Source: Paramagnetospirillum magnetotacticum MS-1 (GTDB lineage Bacteria > Pseudomonadota > Alphaproteobacteria > Rhodospirillales > Magnetospirillaceae). Taken from it: 64,000 nt of DNA. Numbering within the stretch: the first letter of the stretch is position 1; each line of letters starts with the position of its first letter. Location of the stretch: positions 1 through 64,000 of the forward strand of contig NZ_JXSL01000019.1 in assembly GCF_000829825.1 (NCBI RefSeq), given 5' to 3'. The position numbers were made by a program, and so were the translations under genes. Under the pieces are notes generated by a model, which did no database searches, was not told the origin of the DNA, and worked only from the letters and a program-made list of their open reading frames with translations. Of this stretch, positions 15,819 through 23,765 are shown one piece after another.

Positions 15819-17933
15819 ATGAAATCCCCCGTCACCGTGGCACTGGTGGGTAACCCCAATGCCGGTTCCACCAGCTTGTTCAATGCCCTGACGGGCGCCC
15901 AATCCGCCGTCGCCAACTATCAGCGGGTGACGACCTCTTTGAATGTGCGCGAGATCACCCATGGCGGGGTTCCCTTACGCATCGTCGATGTGCCGGGCAT
16001 TTTTTCCACCTCGTCGCAATCGCCGGAGGAGAAGGTCGGCTGCGACTATATCCACGGCGAGGAACCCGACATCATCGTCAATGTGCTGGATGCCGGCCAT
16101 CTGGACCGCAGCCTGTTCCTGACCACCCAGTTGATCGAGACCGGGCTGCCCCGCATCACCGTGCTGAACATGATGGACGAGGTCCGGCGGGCCGGTATTC
16201 GCATCGACACCGTCCTATTGGCCTCGGCCCTTGGATCGCCGGTGGTGGAGACCTGCGCGCTGAAGAAGGAGGGCATCGACGCCCTGCTGGACGCGGTGGC
16301 GGCCATGGCCTCGACAACTCCCGCCGCCGCCACGTTACGGCTGCACTATGACAGCCATCTTGAGGCGGCCATCGAGCGCGTCCAGCAGCATCTGTCCAAG
16401 CTGCACCCCCAGGAGCTGAGCCCGGTGCGCTCGCGCTGGCTGGCCATCAAGATGCTGGAAGGCGACGACGAGGTTCTGCGCCACGAAAGCAACCATGTCG
16501 AACTGGTCGAGGAGATCAAGGGCGAGCAGACCGCCCTGGCCCACGAGCATGATGAAGACACCGCCGGCCTGTTGGCCTCGGCCCGCTTCGCCTTTTCCAA
16601 CGGCCTGCTGCGCGAAGTCCGCCAGCAGGAGAGCGATCCCACCGCCGGGTTCAAGCTGACCCGTATCCTCGACGATTTCTTCCTGAACCGCACCCTGGGC
16701 CTGCCTTTGCTGCTGGGCATCTTGTGGGTGATGTTCGAGGCTACGTTCACCCTGGGCGCCATTCCCACCGACTGGATCAAAGCGGGGGTTCAGGTTTCCA
16801 CCGAGCTCGTGGACAAGACCCTGCCCGAGGGCATGTTCCATGATCTGGTAGTCAACGGCGTCATGGCCGGCGTCGGCGGAACCATCGTATTCCTGCCCAA
16901 TATCGTCATCCTGTTCTTCTTCATGGCCATCCTCAGCGGCACCGGCTATCTGGCCCGCGCCAGCTTCCTGATGGACCGGGTGATGCATCATTTCGGCCTG
17001 CACGGTACCACCCTGATCCCCATGGTGGCCGGGTTCGGCTGCAATGTCCCCGCCGTCATGGCCACCCGCGTCATCACCAATAAGCGGGCGCGGCTGATCG
17101 CCATGCTGATCGCGCCGTTCATGAACTGCTCAGCCCGCCTGCCGGTCTTCATCCTGTTCGCCGGAGCTTTCTTCGCGGATATCGCCGGCACCGTGGTCTT
17201 CGCCATGTATATGCTGTCCCTGGTCGCCGCCATGGTGTCGGCGGTGTTGCTGAACCGCATCATCCCGGGCAGCGGTGGTGACGCCTTCGTGATGGAGCTA
17301 CCGCCCTATCGTCTGCCGACACTGCATTCGGTGCTGCACCATATGTGGGACAGCGCCCAGGGCTTTGTCGCCAAGGTAACCGGCGTCATCCTGGTGGGTT
17401 CTATCGTGATCTGGTTCCTCCAGGAATTCCCCCGCGATATCACCTATTCCCAGGATTTCGAGACTGTCATCGCCGAACAGACCGCGCTTCCCGACAGCCC
17501 AGAAAAGGAAACAGCGCTGAAGACGCTGAAAAGCGCCCAGGCGCAGGAGAAACTGGAAAAGAGCTATCTGGGGCGTTCGGCCATCGCGGTGACGCCGCTA
17601 TTCCAGCCGCTGGGCTTTTCCTGGCGGGATTCGGCGGCCATCATGACCGGCTTTGTCGCCAAGGAAGTGGTGGTGGCGACCTATGCCGTCATCTATGCCC
17701 AGGAGAAGGGGTCGGACCAGCTGACCGAGACCTTGAGGGGCGCCATGCCGCCCGCCACGGCCATCGCCTTCATGATCTTCACCTTGCTCTACGCGCCTTG
17801 CCTGTCCACCATCGCCATCATCGGCAAGGAGGCGCAGAGCTGGCGTTGGGCCGGGTTCTCGGTGGCCTATTCCCTGACCTTCGCCTGGCTGCTGGCCCTG
17901 GCCGCCAGCCGCATCGGCGGGACTTTCCTGTAG
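15819..17933 (+). CDS. feoB: FeoB ferrous iron transporter with a degenerate P-loop
   Basis: The 704-residue protein has an N-terminal G domain (residues ~1-165), a helical spacer, and a membrane part with two Gate motifs (GCNVPAVMATR and NCSARLPVFI). G3 (DVPG) and G4 (NMMD) are present. The G1 loop reads GNPNAGSTS, where typical FeoB proteins have GNPNxGKTT: the invariant phosphate-binding lysine is replaced by serine. That would be expected to weaken GTP binding strongly. Magnetospirillum strains carry more than one FeoB, and one near the magnetosome genes (FeoB1) has been linked to magnetite formation. Two tiny downstream genes appear to belong to the same unit. Confidence 0.93.
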   Translation: MKSPVTVALVGNPNAGSTSLFNALTGAQSAVANYQRVTTSLNVREITHGGVPLRIVDVPGIFSTSSQSPEEKVGCDYIHGEEPDIIVNVLDAGHLDRSLFLTTQLIETGLPRITVLNMMDEVRRAGIRIDTVLLASALGSPVVETCALKKEGIDALLDAVAAMASTTPAAATLRLHYDSHLEAAIERVQQHLSKLHPQELSPVRSRWLAIKMLEGDDEVLRHESNHVELVEEIKGEQTALAHEHDEDTAGLLASARFAFSNGLLREVRQQESDPTAGFKLTRILDDFFLNRTLGLPLLLGILWVMFEATFTLGAIPTDWIKAGVQVSTELVDKTLPEGMFHDLVVNGVMAGVGGTIVFLPNIVILFFFMAILSGTGYLARASFLMDRVMHHFGLHGTTLIPMVAGFGCNVPAVMATRVITNKRARLIAMLIAPFMNCSARLPVFILFAGAFFADIAGTVVFAMYMLSLVAAMVSAVLLNRIIPGSGGDAFVMELPPYRLPTLHSVLHHMWDSAQGFVAKVTGVILVGSIVIWFLQEFPRDITYSQDFETVIAEQTALPDSPEKETALKTLKSAQAQEKLEKSYLGRSAIAVTPLFQPLGFSWRDSAAIMTGFVAKEVVVATYAVIYAQEKGSDQLTETLRGAMPPATAIAFMIFTLLYAPCLSTIAIIGKEAQSWRWAGFSVAYSLTFAWLLALAASRIGGTFL

Positions 17934-17990
17934 GGCTTGTTCCGGTGGCGGAGTTACTCCGCCACCTCTTGATGAAAGAAGCGTTGCGCC

Positions 17991-18164
17991 ATGGCTTGGG
18001 GATCACTCTGGGATATAGGCGCCATTACCGTCGTGGGAGCGGGGGCGGCCTTCGTGGTCATCCGTCATCTGTGGCGGATGTGGCGGCCGTCCGACGGAGC
18101 GTCGTGTGGCGGCGGATGCAGTTGCGGCGCCAAGAGAAACGGCGGCCGCGCCGATTGCGGCTGA
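17991..18164 (+). CDS. FeoB-associated Cys-rich small membrane protein
   Basis: A 57-residue peptide with one membrane helix (IGAITVVGAGAAFVVIRHLW) followed by a Cys/Gly tail CGGGCSCG and a last Cys (RADCG). Tail-anchored CxxxCxC-type peptides downstream of feoB are common and are annotated as FeoB-associated Cys-rich membrane proteins; a role in handling Fe-S or iron at the transporter exit has been proposed but is unproven. The gene starts 57 bases after the feoB stop. Confidence 0.7.
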   Translation: MAWGSLWDIGAITVVGAGAAFVVIRHLWRMWRPSDGASCGGGCSCGAKRNGGRADCG

Positions 18165-18186
18165 CCCCCGCCATGGGGATGCGGCA

Positions 18187-18336
18187 ATGATCTCTCGCGA
18201 TCAACTGCCTCGGAACGGCAGGCTGAAGATCGGTATTCTGCTGGGGCTGGCTGCCGTGGCCATGGGCATTATCGAAATTGTCGATAACGGCCCCGCCTTG
18301 CTGTGCGGCACCCTCGATTGGTGGCGCCGGATGTGA
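18187..18336 (+). CDS. Tiny membrane protein at the end of the feo operon
   Basis: A 49-residue peptide MISRDQLPRNGRLKIGILLG... with a single hydrophobic helix (IGILLGLAAVAMGIIEIV) and an amphipathic tail LCGTLDWWRRM. It starts 22 bases after the Cys-rich peptide gene and is followed by a strong hairpin. I do not recognise the family. It is probably the last gene of the porin-feoAB unit. Confidence 0.5.
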   Translation: MISRDQLPRNGRLKIGILLGLAAVAMGIIEIVDNGPALLCGTLDWWRRM

Positions 18337-18362
18337 CCAGAAACGCCCCACAAAAACGCCAA

Positions 18363-18394
18363 CGCCGAGATGACCCCATGGAGTCATCTCGGCG
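18363..18394. terminator. Bidirectional terminator between the feo and encapsulin operons
   Basis: CGCCGAGATGAC (18363-18374) pairs perfectly with GTCATCTCGGCG (18383-18394) around an 8-nt loop. It lies 26 bases after the last feo-side gene and 21 bases from the stop of the convergent encapsulin-operon gene. There is no long T-tract on either side. Confidence 0.65.
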
Positions 18395-18415
18395 CGGCGG
18401 ATCCGTTCAGCAGTC

Positions 18416-18646
18416 TCAGATACGGTCGGCGATATATCCGACCAGCGGCAGCTTCCAGGCGCGGCGGAACGCCACCGAGGCCAGCCCGGCCACCGACAGC
18501 ACGAGAACCAGCATGGACGAGAAGCCGAAGAACCACTTTCCGATGCCGGGAATTTCCAGGACGAACATGGAAAGGACCGCGATCATCCACAGCACCAGCC
18601 CTTGCTTGGCATGGAACTGAACGTATTCGTCATCCTTATTGCGCAT
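18416..18646 (-). CDS. Small membrane protein resembling the DUF4870 family
   Basis: A 76-residue protein starting [19 protein letters not shown], with two to three hydrophobic segments and a C-terminal [16 protein letters not shown]. The E-x-x-x-F-H-x-K/R-Q-G segment followed by two helices and P-L-x-G is typical of the DUF4870/Tic20-like small membrane family. The ATG lies inside the last codons of the truncated cargo gene upstream, so the gene now sits right at the deletion junction of the encapsulin operon. Function unknown. Confidence 0.65.
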   Translation of the reverse strand: MRNKDDEYVQFHAKQGLVLWMIAVLSMFVLEIPGIGKWFFGFSSMLVLVLSVAGLASVAFRRAWKLPLVGYIADRI

Positions 18647-19631
18647 CAAAGCGGCTCAGGCGCTCGATGACCTGGCGCGGCTTCTGGGTGGTGGCGGCAT
18701 TGTCCAGCCAGATCAGCGGCTTGCCGTGAACCTGTTCTTGGAGAATGGGAAAGTCGCGTTTGACCGAATGGGCATCAAAGGCGCCGCCATGGGCGCTGGT
18801 GCCCCGAAGGTCGGGGACCAAGTCCGGGCGCAACTCGATGCCGAGGCTGGATTGCGGTATGGAAGCGGGCGCGGGCGCGGGCGCTACCGGCTCGGCCCGG
18901 CTGGACACGCCCTGGGCCTCATCGACGAAATAGAGCGGTGCCGAGGGCACCGAGGCGGGCAGGGTGAACGGGCCGGGCGACGGCGCGGCCTGGGGCAGGG
19001 CGGGAATCGGCTGGTTCAGACTGCTTTGCACCGGAGCGATGTCAGTGGCAGGCCGCGTATCGTCTAAAAAGGAATAGCCGTCGTCCGGCCGGGCCTGGGG
19101 CGCACCCGTGGGCACGGACGGCAGGTTGGGGATCGAGGCATCGGGAATCTCGGGCGAGCCACCCGGCACCGAAGGATCGGCCCCGTGACCGGCCCCGTGA
19201 TCGGGTGGTACCAGGGCGATGATGCTGCCCAGCAGATTGGGCAGACTGCGCAGATCGCCTTCACCGGGAAAGACGGTCGGAGGGAAGGCGGCGGGATTGC
19301 CGGGCGGTGCTGCGGGCGCGGCAGCCAAAGGCCCGATTTGGGGCATCTGCGGCACCGGCGTGACGTTGCCCACCGAAGGGGGCGCGGGAACGCCCGGCGG
19401 CACGAATCCCCCGGTGGGGGCTGCCTCGATCACGGGCACCGATGGCGGTGCCACGCCGATGGAGGGCAGCGACTGACCCGGCTGGGCGGCGAACAGGGCG
19501 TTGGCCATCTGGGCGATCAGCCGGGCATCGGGTGCGCCAGCAAAGCCCGCTTGCGGCTCCTCCCATTCCCCGGCGGGCAGCGCCGCCGGGGAGGGAGAGG
19601 TCGGCAGCTCGAGAGAGAGCGGCTGGGTCAT
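18636..19631 (-). CDS. Truncated encapsulin cargo: targeting region of a SufS-like cysteine desulfurase without its catalytic domain
   Basis: The 331-residue product begins at an ATG overlapping the shell-gene stop (ATGA). Residues 1-~290 are a long disordered Pro/Ala/Gly-rich region, as in the cargo-loading extension of family 2A encapsulin cysteine desulfurases. Only then does the SufS-like domain start ([19 protein letters not shown], then [23 protein letters not shown]). The frame ends three codons later (DAQ, stop). The PLP lysine, the active-site cysteine loop and about 370 residues of the enzyme are absent. Function as an enzyme is excluded; it might still occupy the shell. Deletion is the simplest explanation. 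Confidence 0.85.
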   Translation of the reverse strand: MTQPLSLELPTSPSPAALPAGEWEEPQAGFAGAPDARLIAQMANALFAAQPGQSLPSIGVAPPSVPVIEAAPTGGFVPPGVPAPPSVGNVTPVPQMPQIGPLAAAPAAPPGNPAAFPPTVFPGEGDLRSLPNLLGSIIALVPPDHGAGHGADPSVPGGSPEIPDASIPNLPSVPTGAPQARPDDGYSFLDDTRPATDIAPVQSSLNQPIPALPQAAPSPGPFTLPASVPSAPLYFVDEAQGVSSRAEPVAPAPAPASIPQSSLGIELRPDLVPDLRGTSAHGGAFDAHSVKRDFPILQEQVHGKPLIWLDNAATTQKPRQVIERLSRFDAQ

Positions 19632-20584
19632 GCGAACTTCTTGTCGTAATCGAAGTAGTGATCGACCTCGACGTCTTCCAGAACCGCCAGCGCATCCTCG
19701 GTCAGCACGGCGGCCGAGCAATACAGCGAGATCAGGTAGGACGCGATGGCCTTGCGGTTGATGCCCATGAAGCGTACCGACAGTGACGGCGACACTTCGC
19801 CCGGCACGCCTGGCTGGAACAGGCCGACCACGCCCTGCTTCTTTTCGCCGGTACGGACCAGCAAGATATTGGTCCTGCCGCCGCCCTTCTTGCCCTCAGC
19901 CGAGATGGTCAGCTTATCGCTGGGCACCAAGGGCAGGCCACGCCAGGTCAGAAAGGGGGTGCCGAACAGATTGACGGTGGGCGGCGGCACGCCGCGCTTG
20001 GTGCATTCGCGACCGAACGCCGCGATGGCCTTGGGATGGGCCAGGAAGAAGGACGGCTCCTTCCACACCTTGGAGATCAGTTCGTCGAGATCGTCGGGGG
20101 TGGGGGCGCCCTTGCGGGTCTTGATGCGCTGGGACTTGGCGGCATTGGTCAGCAAGCCGTATTCGGCGTTGTTGATCAGCTCGAACTCCTGCTTCTCCTT
20201 CACCTTTTCGATCAACAGGCGCAGCTGCTCCTGAATCTGGTCGATGGGGTGGGAATAAAGATCGGAGACGCGGGTCTGAACGTCGAGAACGGTGGTCACC
20301 GCGTTCAGCGAGTATTCGCGCGGGTTCTCTTCGTAGGGCACGAAGCTTTCCGGCAGGTCAGCGTCGTTGCGCGGGCTGCACTTGACGTCGGCGGAGGCTT
20401 CGGCGCCGCTTTCCTTGACCCGGTTCAGGCGGTAGATGCCAGCCTCCACCGGCGTCCAGGGCAGGAAGGACACCAGCCAGCGCGGCGTGATGCCCGACCA
20501 TTGGGCGCGGGTTTTGGTGGCATTTGCGAGCTGACGGGCCGCCTGCTCGTTCAGGGTGCGGCGAATCTCGGTATCCTCGGACAT
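19628..20584 (-). CDS. Family 2A encapsulin shell protein (SrpI-like, HK97 fold)
   Basis: The 318-residue protein matches the family 2A nanocompartment shell. It has an extended N-arm (TEIRRTLNEQAARQLANATKT), a region with PRWLVSFLPWTPVEAGIYRLNRV, a long E-loop/spine helix (IDQIQEQLRLLIEKVKEKQEFELINN), an A-domain (TVNLFGTPFLTWRGLPLVPSDKL), and a C-terminus with FMGINRKAIASYLISLY. There is no cNMP-binding insertion, which separates it from family 2B. GGAG lies 8 bases before the ATG. Known relatives store elemental sulfur together with an encapsulated cysteine desulfurase. The cargo gene follows directly and overlaps by 4 bases. Confidence 0.92.
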   Translation of the reverse strand: MSEDTEIRRTLNEQAARQLANATKTRAQWSGITPRWLVSFLPWTPVEAGIYRLNRVKESGAEASADVKCSPRNDADLPESFVPYEENPREYSLNAVTTVLDVQTRVSDLYSHPIDQIQEQLRLLIEKVKEKQEFELINNAEYGLLTNAAKSQRIKTRKGAPTPDDLDELISKVWKEPSFFLAHPKAIAAFGRECTKRGVPPPTVNLFGTPFLTWRGLPLVPSDKLTISAEGKKGGGRTNILLVRTGEKKQGVVGLFQPGVPGEVSPSLSVRFMGINRKAIASYLISLYCSAAVLTEDALAVLEDVEVDHYFDYDKKFA

Positions 20585-20605
20585 TCAGTCGTCTCCATGA
20601 AATGT

Positions 20606-20941
20606 CTAGTTGGTGGTCAGGGATTCCAGCGCCTGGGTGATGGCGCCGATGCCGGTGCTGCGCAGCGGCTTGAACGGCTTCTCGAAGCGGCGGCACAGGT
20701 CCTTGACCTTGCTTTGCGCCTGATGGCTGACGCAGCCCACCGGGAACAGCACGGCGTCAGCGCGCTCCAGGTGGTTGGCCAGCTTGGTCATGCTCTGCTC
20801 GACGCCTCCATCGTGGTGGACGAAGCCGCCGCCGCGCTCCTCCACCAGGCGGCGCAGATGGGCGACGTGCTGGTGGCGGCCGCCCACGTAGAGGATCAGG
20901 CGGCCGGAGAGATCGAAGGTATCCGTGGCTTGGGAGGACAT
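20606..20941 (-). CDS. DUF2325 domain protein in the encapsulin operon
   Basis: A 111-residue soluble protein with LILYVGGRHQHVAHLRRLVEE, FVHHDGGVEQSM and ADAVLFPVGCVSHQAQSKVKDLCRR, the layout of DUF2325 (a Rossmann-like fold with conserved His, Asp and Cys). It lies between cysE and the shell gene with 14 and 21 base gaps, so it is almost certainly co-transcribed. Biochemical role unknown; the Cys/His residues could be involved in sulfur or metal handling. Confidence 0.78.
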   Translation of the reverse strand: MSSQATDTFDLSGRLILYVGGRHQHVAHLRRLVEERGGGFVHHDGGVEQSMTKLANHLERADAVLFPVGCVSHQAQSKVKDLCRRFEKPFKPLRSTGIGAITQALESLTTN

Positions 20942-20955
20942 GCGGGAGGCTCCTC

Positions 20956-21825
20956 TCAGATGGAGTAGTCGAACGATTCGTAGGACAGCGCCTTCAGGAT
21001 CTCTTCCTTGGTGCGCAGGGTTTCGGGGTCGTTGGTGGTGCGGATGATGCGGGCCGGAATTCCGGCCACGGTGGAGTGGGGCTCGACCGCCTTCAGCACC
21101 ACCGATCCGGCGGCGATGCGCGAATGCGCCCCGATCTCGATATTGCCCAGAATCTTGGCCCCGGCCCCGATGATGGCACCCTGGCGGACCTTGGGGTGGC
21201 GGTCGCCGCTTTCCTTGCCGGTGCCGCCCAGGGTGACGTTCTGGAGCAACGATACGTCGTCTTCCACCACGGCGGTCTCGCCGACCACCAAGCCGGTGGC
21301 ATGGTCGAGGAAGACGCCCTGGCCGAAGCGGGCGGCCGGATGGATGTCGGTCTGGAACACGTCGGAGGAGCGGCTTTGCAGATAGAGCGCGAAGTCACGC
21401 TCGCCCCTGTTCCACAGCCAATGGGCGAGGCGATGGGTCTGCACCGCGTGGAAACCCTTGAAGTACAGGAATGGCTCGATGAACCGCTGGGTGGCCGGGT
21501 CGCGGTCCAGAACGGCGGCGATGTCGGCCCTGAGCGCCTGGGCGATGGAGCGGTCGGCCGTGACGGAGCGGGCAAAGGTCTCGGTCAGCAGCGGCAGGGT
21601 CACCACTTCGTTCTTCAGGCGCTGCGAGATGCGATGGAAGACCGCGGACTCGAAACTGGGCTGTTCCAGGATGGAATCGATGAAAAGCCGTCTCAGCACG
21701 GGGGTGCGGGCCAGGGCCTCTTCCGCTTCGTGGCGCAGTTCGGCCCACAGGCCGTCGGCGAAATCGGCGGACTCGCGATCCTGGTTGATGATCAGCGTCA
21801 AGCGCCCCGGGGTCGGCTGTGTCAT
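20956..21825 (-). CDS. cysE: Serine O-acetyltransferase
   Basis: The 289-residue enzyme makes O-acetylserine, the precursor of cysteine. The N-terminal helical domain (LWAELRHEAEEALARTPVL) is followed by the catalytic entrance FLYFKGFHAVQTHRLAHWLW and the left-handed beta-helix hexapeptide repeats (IHPAARFGQGVFLDHATGLV, then VGETAVVEDDVSLLQNVTLGGT). The catalytic His pair (HAVQTHR, DHATG) is present. I chose the ATG at 21825 (MTQPTPG). It is the first gene of the encapsulin operon, linking the compartment to cysteine supply for sulfur mobilisation, as in other family 2A loci. Confidence 0.92.
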   Translation of the reverse strand: MTQPTPGRLTLIINQDRESADFADGLWAELRHEAEEALARTPVLRRLFIDSILEQPSFESAVFHRISQRLKNEVVTLPLLTETFARSVTADRSIAQALRADIAAVLDRDPATQRFIEPFLYFKGFHAVQTHRLAHWLWNRGERDFALYLQSRSSDVFQTDIHPAARFGQGVFLDHATGLVVGETAVVEDDVSLLQNVTLGGTGKESGDRHPKVRQGAIIGAGAKILGNIEIGAHSRIAAGSVVLKAVEPHSTVAGIPARIIRTTNDPETLRTKEEILKALSYESFDYSI

Positions 21826-21872
21826 GTTTTCTGTCCCCCTCGCTACATCTCGCCAGAACAATTACATCATAA

Positions 21873-21950
21873 ATCTACTAGATCAATAGGAAAATATCGC
21901 AAGCGCGCTATGCGCCTCTATATGTAATTTATCTACTAGGAAAATAGATA
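21873..21950. promoter_or_regulatory. Two ATCTACTAG elements in the cysE-encapsulin promoter region
   Basis: ATCTACTAG occurs at 21873-21881 and 21931-21939, 58 bases apart. The first forms the palindrome ATCTA-C-TAGAT (21873-21883); the second is part of TATCTA (21930-21935) with TAGATA (21945-21950). Both are followed by AGGAAAATA within a few bases. The AT-rich region between cysE and the EAL gene holds no gene. An Rrf2-type or other sulfur/Fe-S responsive regulator is a plausible binder; none is identified here. Confidence 0.45.
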
Positions 21951-22017
21951 ATGCTAGGCGAGGATATCCGTCCGGTACCCGTTTTCGGAGTACCGCTCTG
22001 CCAGGGGAGCGACCGGA

Positions 22018-22911
22018 ATGAGCTTCGTGACGAACAAGGACGGTTCGGCGATCCAATTCGAGCAACTGATCGCCCAATTCGAGGAACAGGGCGGCGACTC
22101 CCCGCTTCTCGAGCATTGCGTGCATTTCGAGGATTCCGGCGCCGTCGGACGCTATGGAAATCTCAGCCTGCGATCCGCGTTCCAGCCCCTGTTCCAGGCC
22201 GATTCCATGCGGGCGGTGGCCCACGAGGCATTGCTGCGTGTCGAAGACGACCGGCAGCGCTCCCTGTCACCCGAACAGGCGTTCCGTACACCCAAGTCTC
22301 CAGAGCGGATCGTCCATTTCGACCGTCTGTGCCGCACCATCCACGCCATCAATTTCGCCGCCCAGGCCGAGCCGGACGCCGTTCTTTACCTTAACGTCGA
22401 TGGACGTCATCTCCTCAACGTCCGAGGCGGGACCCACGGCACGTTCTTCGAGGCTCTGCTCGGCCATTGCGGCCTGAGGCCGGGCCAGGTGGTGCTGGAA
22501 ATCCTGGAATCGCGCATCAATGATTTCGACCGCCTGATCGAGGCCATCGCCGCCTATCAGCGGCGGGGCTTTGGCATCGCCATCGACGATTTCGGATGCC
22601 GCAATTCCAATTTCGACCGGCTGTGGCGTCTGTCGCCCGATATCGTCAAGCTCGACCGCAGCCTGATCGTCCAATCCACCGGTAACCCCCGTGCCCGCAA
22701 GATCCTGCCCAAACTGGTGGAAATCATCCACGACCTGGGCGCCCGCGCGGTTTGCGAGGGAATCGAGACGGTGGCCCAGCATTCCTTGGCTGTGAATGCC
22801 GGGGTGGACATGCTGCAGGGCTATCTCTACGCCCGGCCGGTCGACCGGCTGCAGCACCGCCCCACCTCGGCCGTGACTGGAACCGCCGACCTGTATCCAC
22901 CGGGCTCTTGA
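22018..22911 (+). CDS. EAL-domain protein, probable c-di-GMP phosphodiesterase
   Basis: The 297-residue soluble protein is almost entirely an EAL domain. The signature EALLRV is at residues ~65-70, followed by YLNVDG, ILESRIND, the catalytic pair IDDFG (residues ~190), PDIVKLDRSL, the conserved CEGIE and LQGYLYARP. The key metal and catalytic residues seem intact, so it should hydrolyse c-di-GMP. No sensory domain or membrane segment is present; the first ~45 residues are not assigned. It is divergent from the cysE-encapsulin operon and convergent with the molybdoenzyme operon. Confidence 0.88.
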   Translation: MSFVTNKDGSAIQFEQLIAQFEEQGGDSPLLEHCVHFEDSGAVGRYGNLSLRSAFQPLFQADSMRAVAHEALLRVEDDRQRSLSPEQAFRTPKSPERIVHFDRLCRTIHAINFAAQAEPDAVLYLNVDGRHLLNVRGGTHGTFFEALLGHCGLRPGQVVLEILESRINDFDRLIEAIAAYQRRGFGIAIDDFGCRNSNFDRLWRLSPDIVKLDRSLIVQSTGNPRARKILPKLVEIIHDLGARAVCEGIETVAQHSLAVNAGVDMLQGYLYARPVDRLQHRPTSAVTGTADLYPPGS

Positions 22912-22924
22912 TCAGTCACCCGTA

Positions 22925-23765
22925 TCAAGCTTCGACCGTCCGGCTGATGCCGCGGCCGCGCACGGGCGTATGCGTGATGCGGGGGCCTCGGGTGAAGGCG
23001 GCCCCGGTCACCAGCAGTGCCTTGAGTCCCCAGCCTGAGACCGCAGCCAGAATGCCGCCCATGATCGCCATGAACTCGGCGCCTGCAAGTCCCGCCAGGA
23101 TCATGGCCAGTCCCGCCAGTTGCACGGAGCGCAGGACCCTGGCGGGGGGGGGACGCCAGGCAGTCCAGGGTTCCCGCAGGGGCCTTGCTGCGAATCAATC
23201 CCTGACGATAGGTCCGCCAGGCTCCTTCACGCGCCAGACCTGCGGCTGCGGCGGTGACGAGCCAGAGGGTGGTGGAATTGCCCAGAAGCAGAAACGCCCC
23301 CGTACCTTCCGCCAGCCCGGTGGCGATGATGAACCCGACGATTTCCGGCTGCTTCCAGGCGGGAATGCCGCGCGAGGCCTTCAAGATGCGGGCCTGACAG
23401 AAGAGAAAGCCGCCAGCCAGCACCAGGATCGGAAACAGCAGCGCAGAATGACCGGTGACGACGAAGCCCAATGTGCAAAGAGCCAGCGGCCCGGCCAGAA
23501 TGCCTTCACGCGTCATCCACGATGTCTGGGGATGGAAGAAGACGTTCAGCGCCCGCCAGGGCTTGCCGATCTCCAGCCAGACCAGGGAAAGCCCGGCCAT
23601 GACGAAGGCCGCGCCCGCCAGAAGGGGAAGGGTCGCATCAAGCCCGGCCAAGCTGGCCGCGCTGCCGACCAGGAGAAGGCCGCTTCCGGTGCCGCCGCCG
23701 ATGAAATTGCCCGCCGCCCGCAGATCCCAGAAGCCCTGGCGTTTGGCCGTCGCGAATTGTCTCAT
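22925..23765 (-). pseudogene. DmsC/NrfD-like membrane anchor of the molybdoenzyme, frameshifted at a 9-G run
   Basis: The gene starts with an ATG overlapping the Fe-S subunit stop (MRQFATAKRQGFWDLRAAGN). About 200 residues of polytopic membrane protein follow (GLLLVGSAASLAGL, PLALCTLGFVVTGHSALLF). The frame then leaves its coding course in the run of nine G at 23144-23152. With eight G the reading continues as ARVLRSVQLAGLAMILAGL and ends RGPRITHTPVRGRGISRTVEA at 22925. As written, the last ~75 residues are replaced by an unrelated Arg/Gly-rich sequence. Sequencing error, slippage-based phase variation or true inactivation are all possible. Role: quinone-facing anchor. Confidence 0.8.

Noticed and set aside
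18106-18336. Longer version (76 codons) of the last feo-side small gene, starting at 18106
   Set aside because: It overlaps the Cys-rich peptide gene in another frame and the added part is shadow-like; ATG 18187 is preferred.
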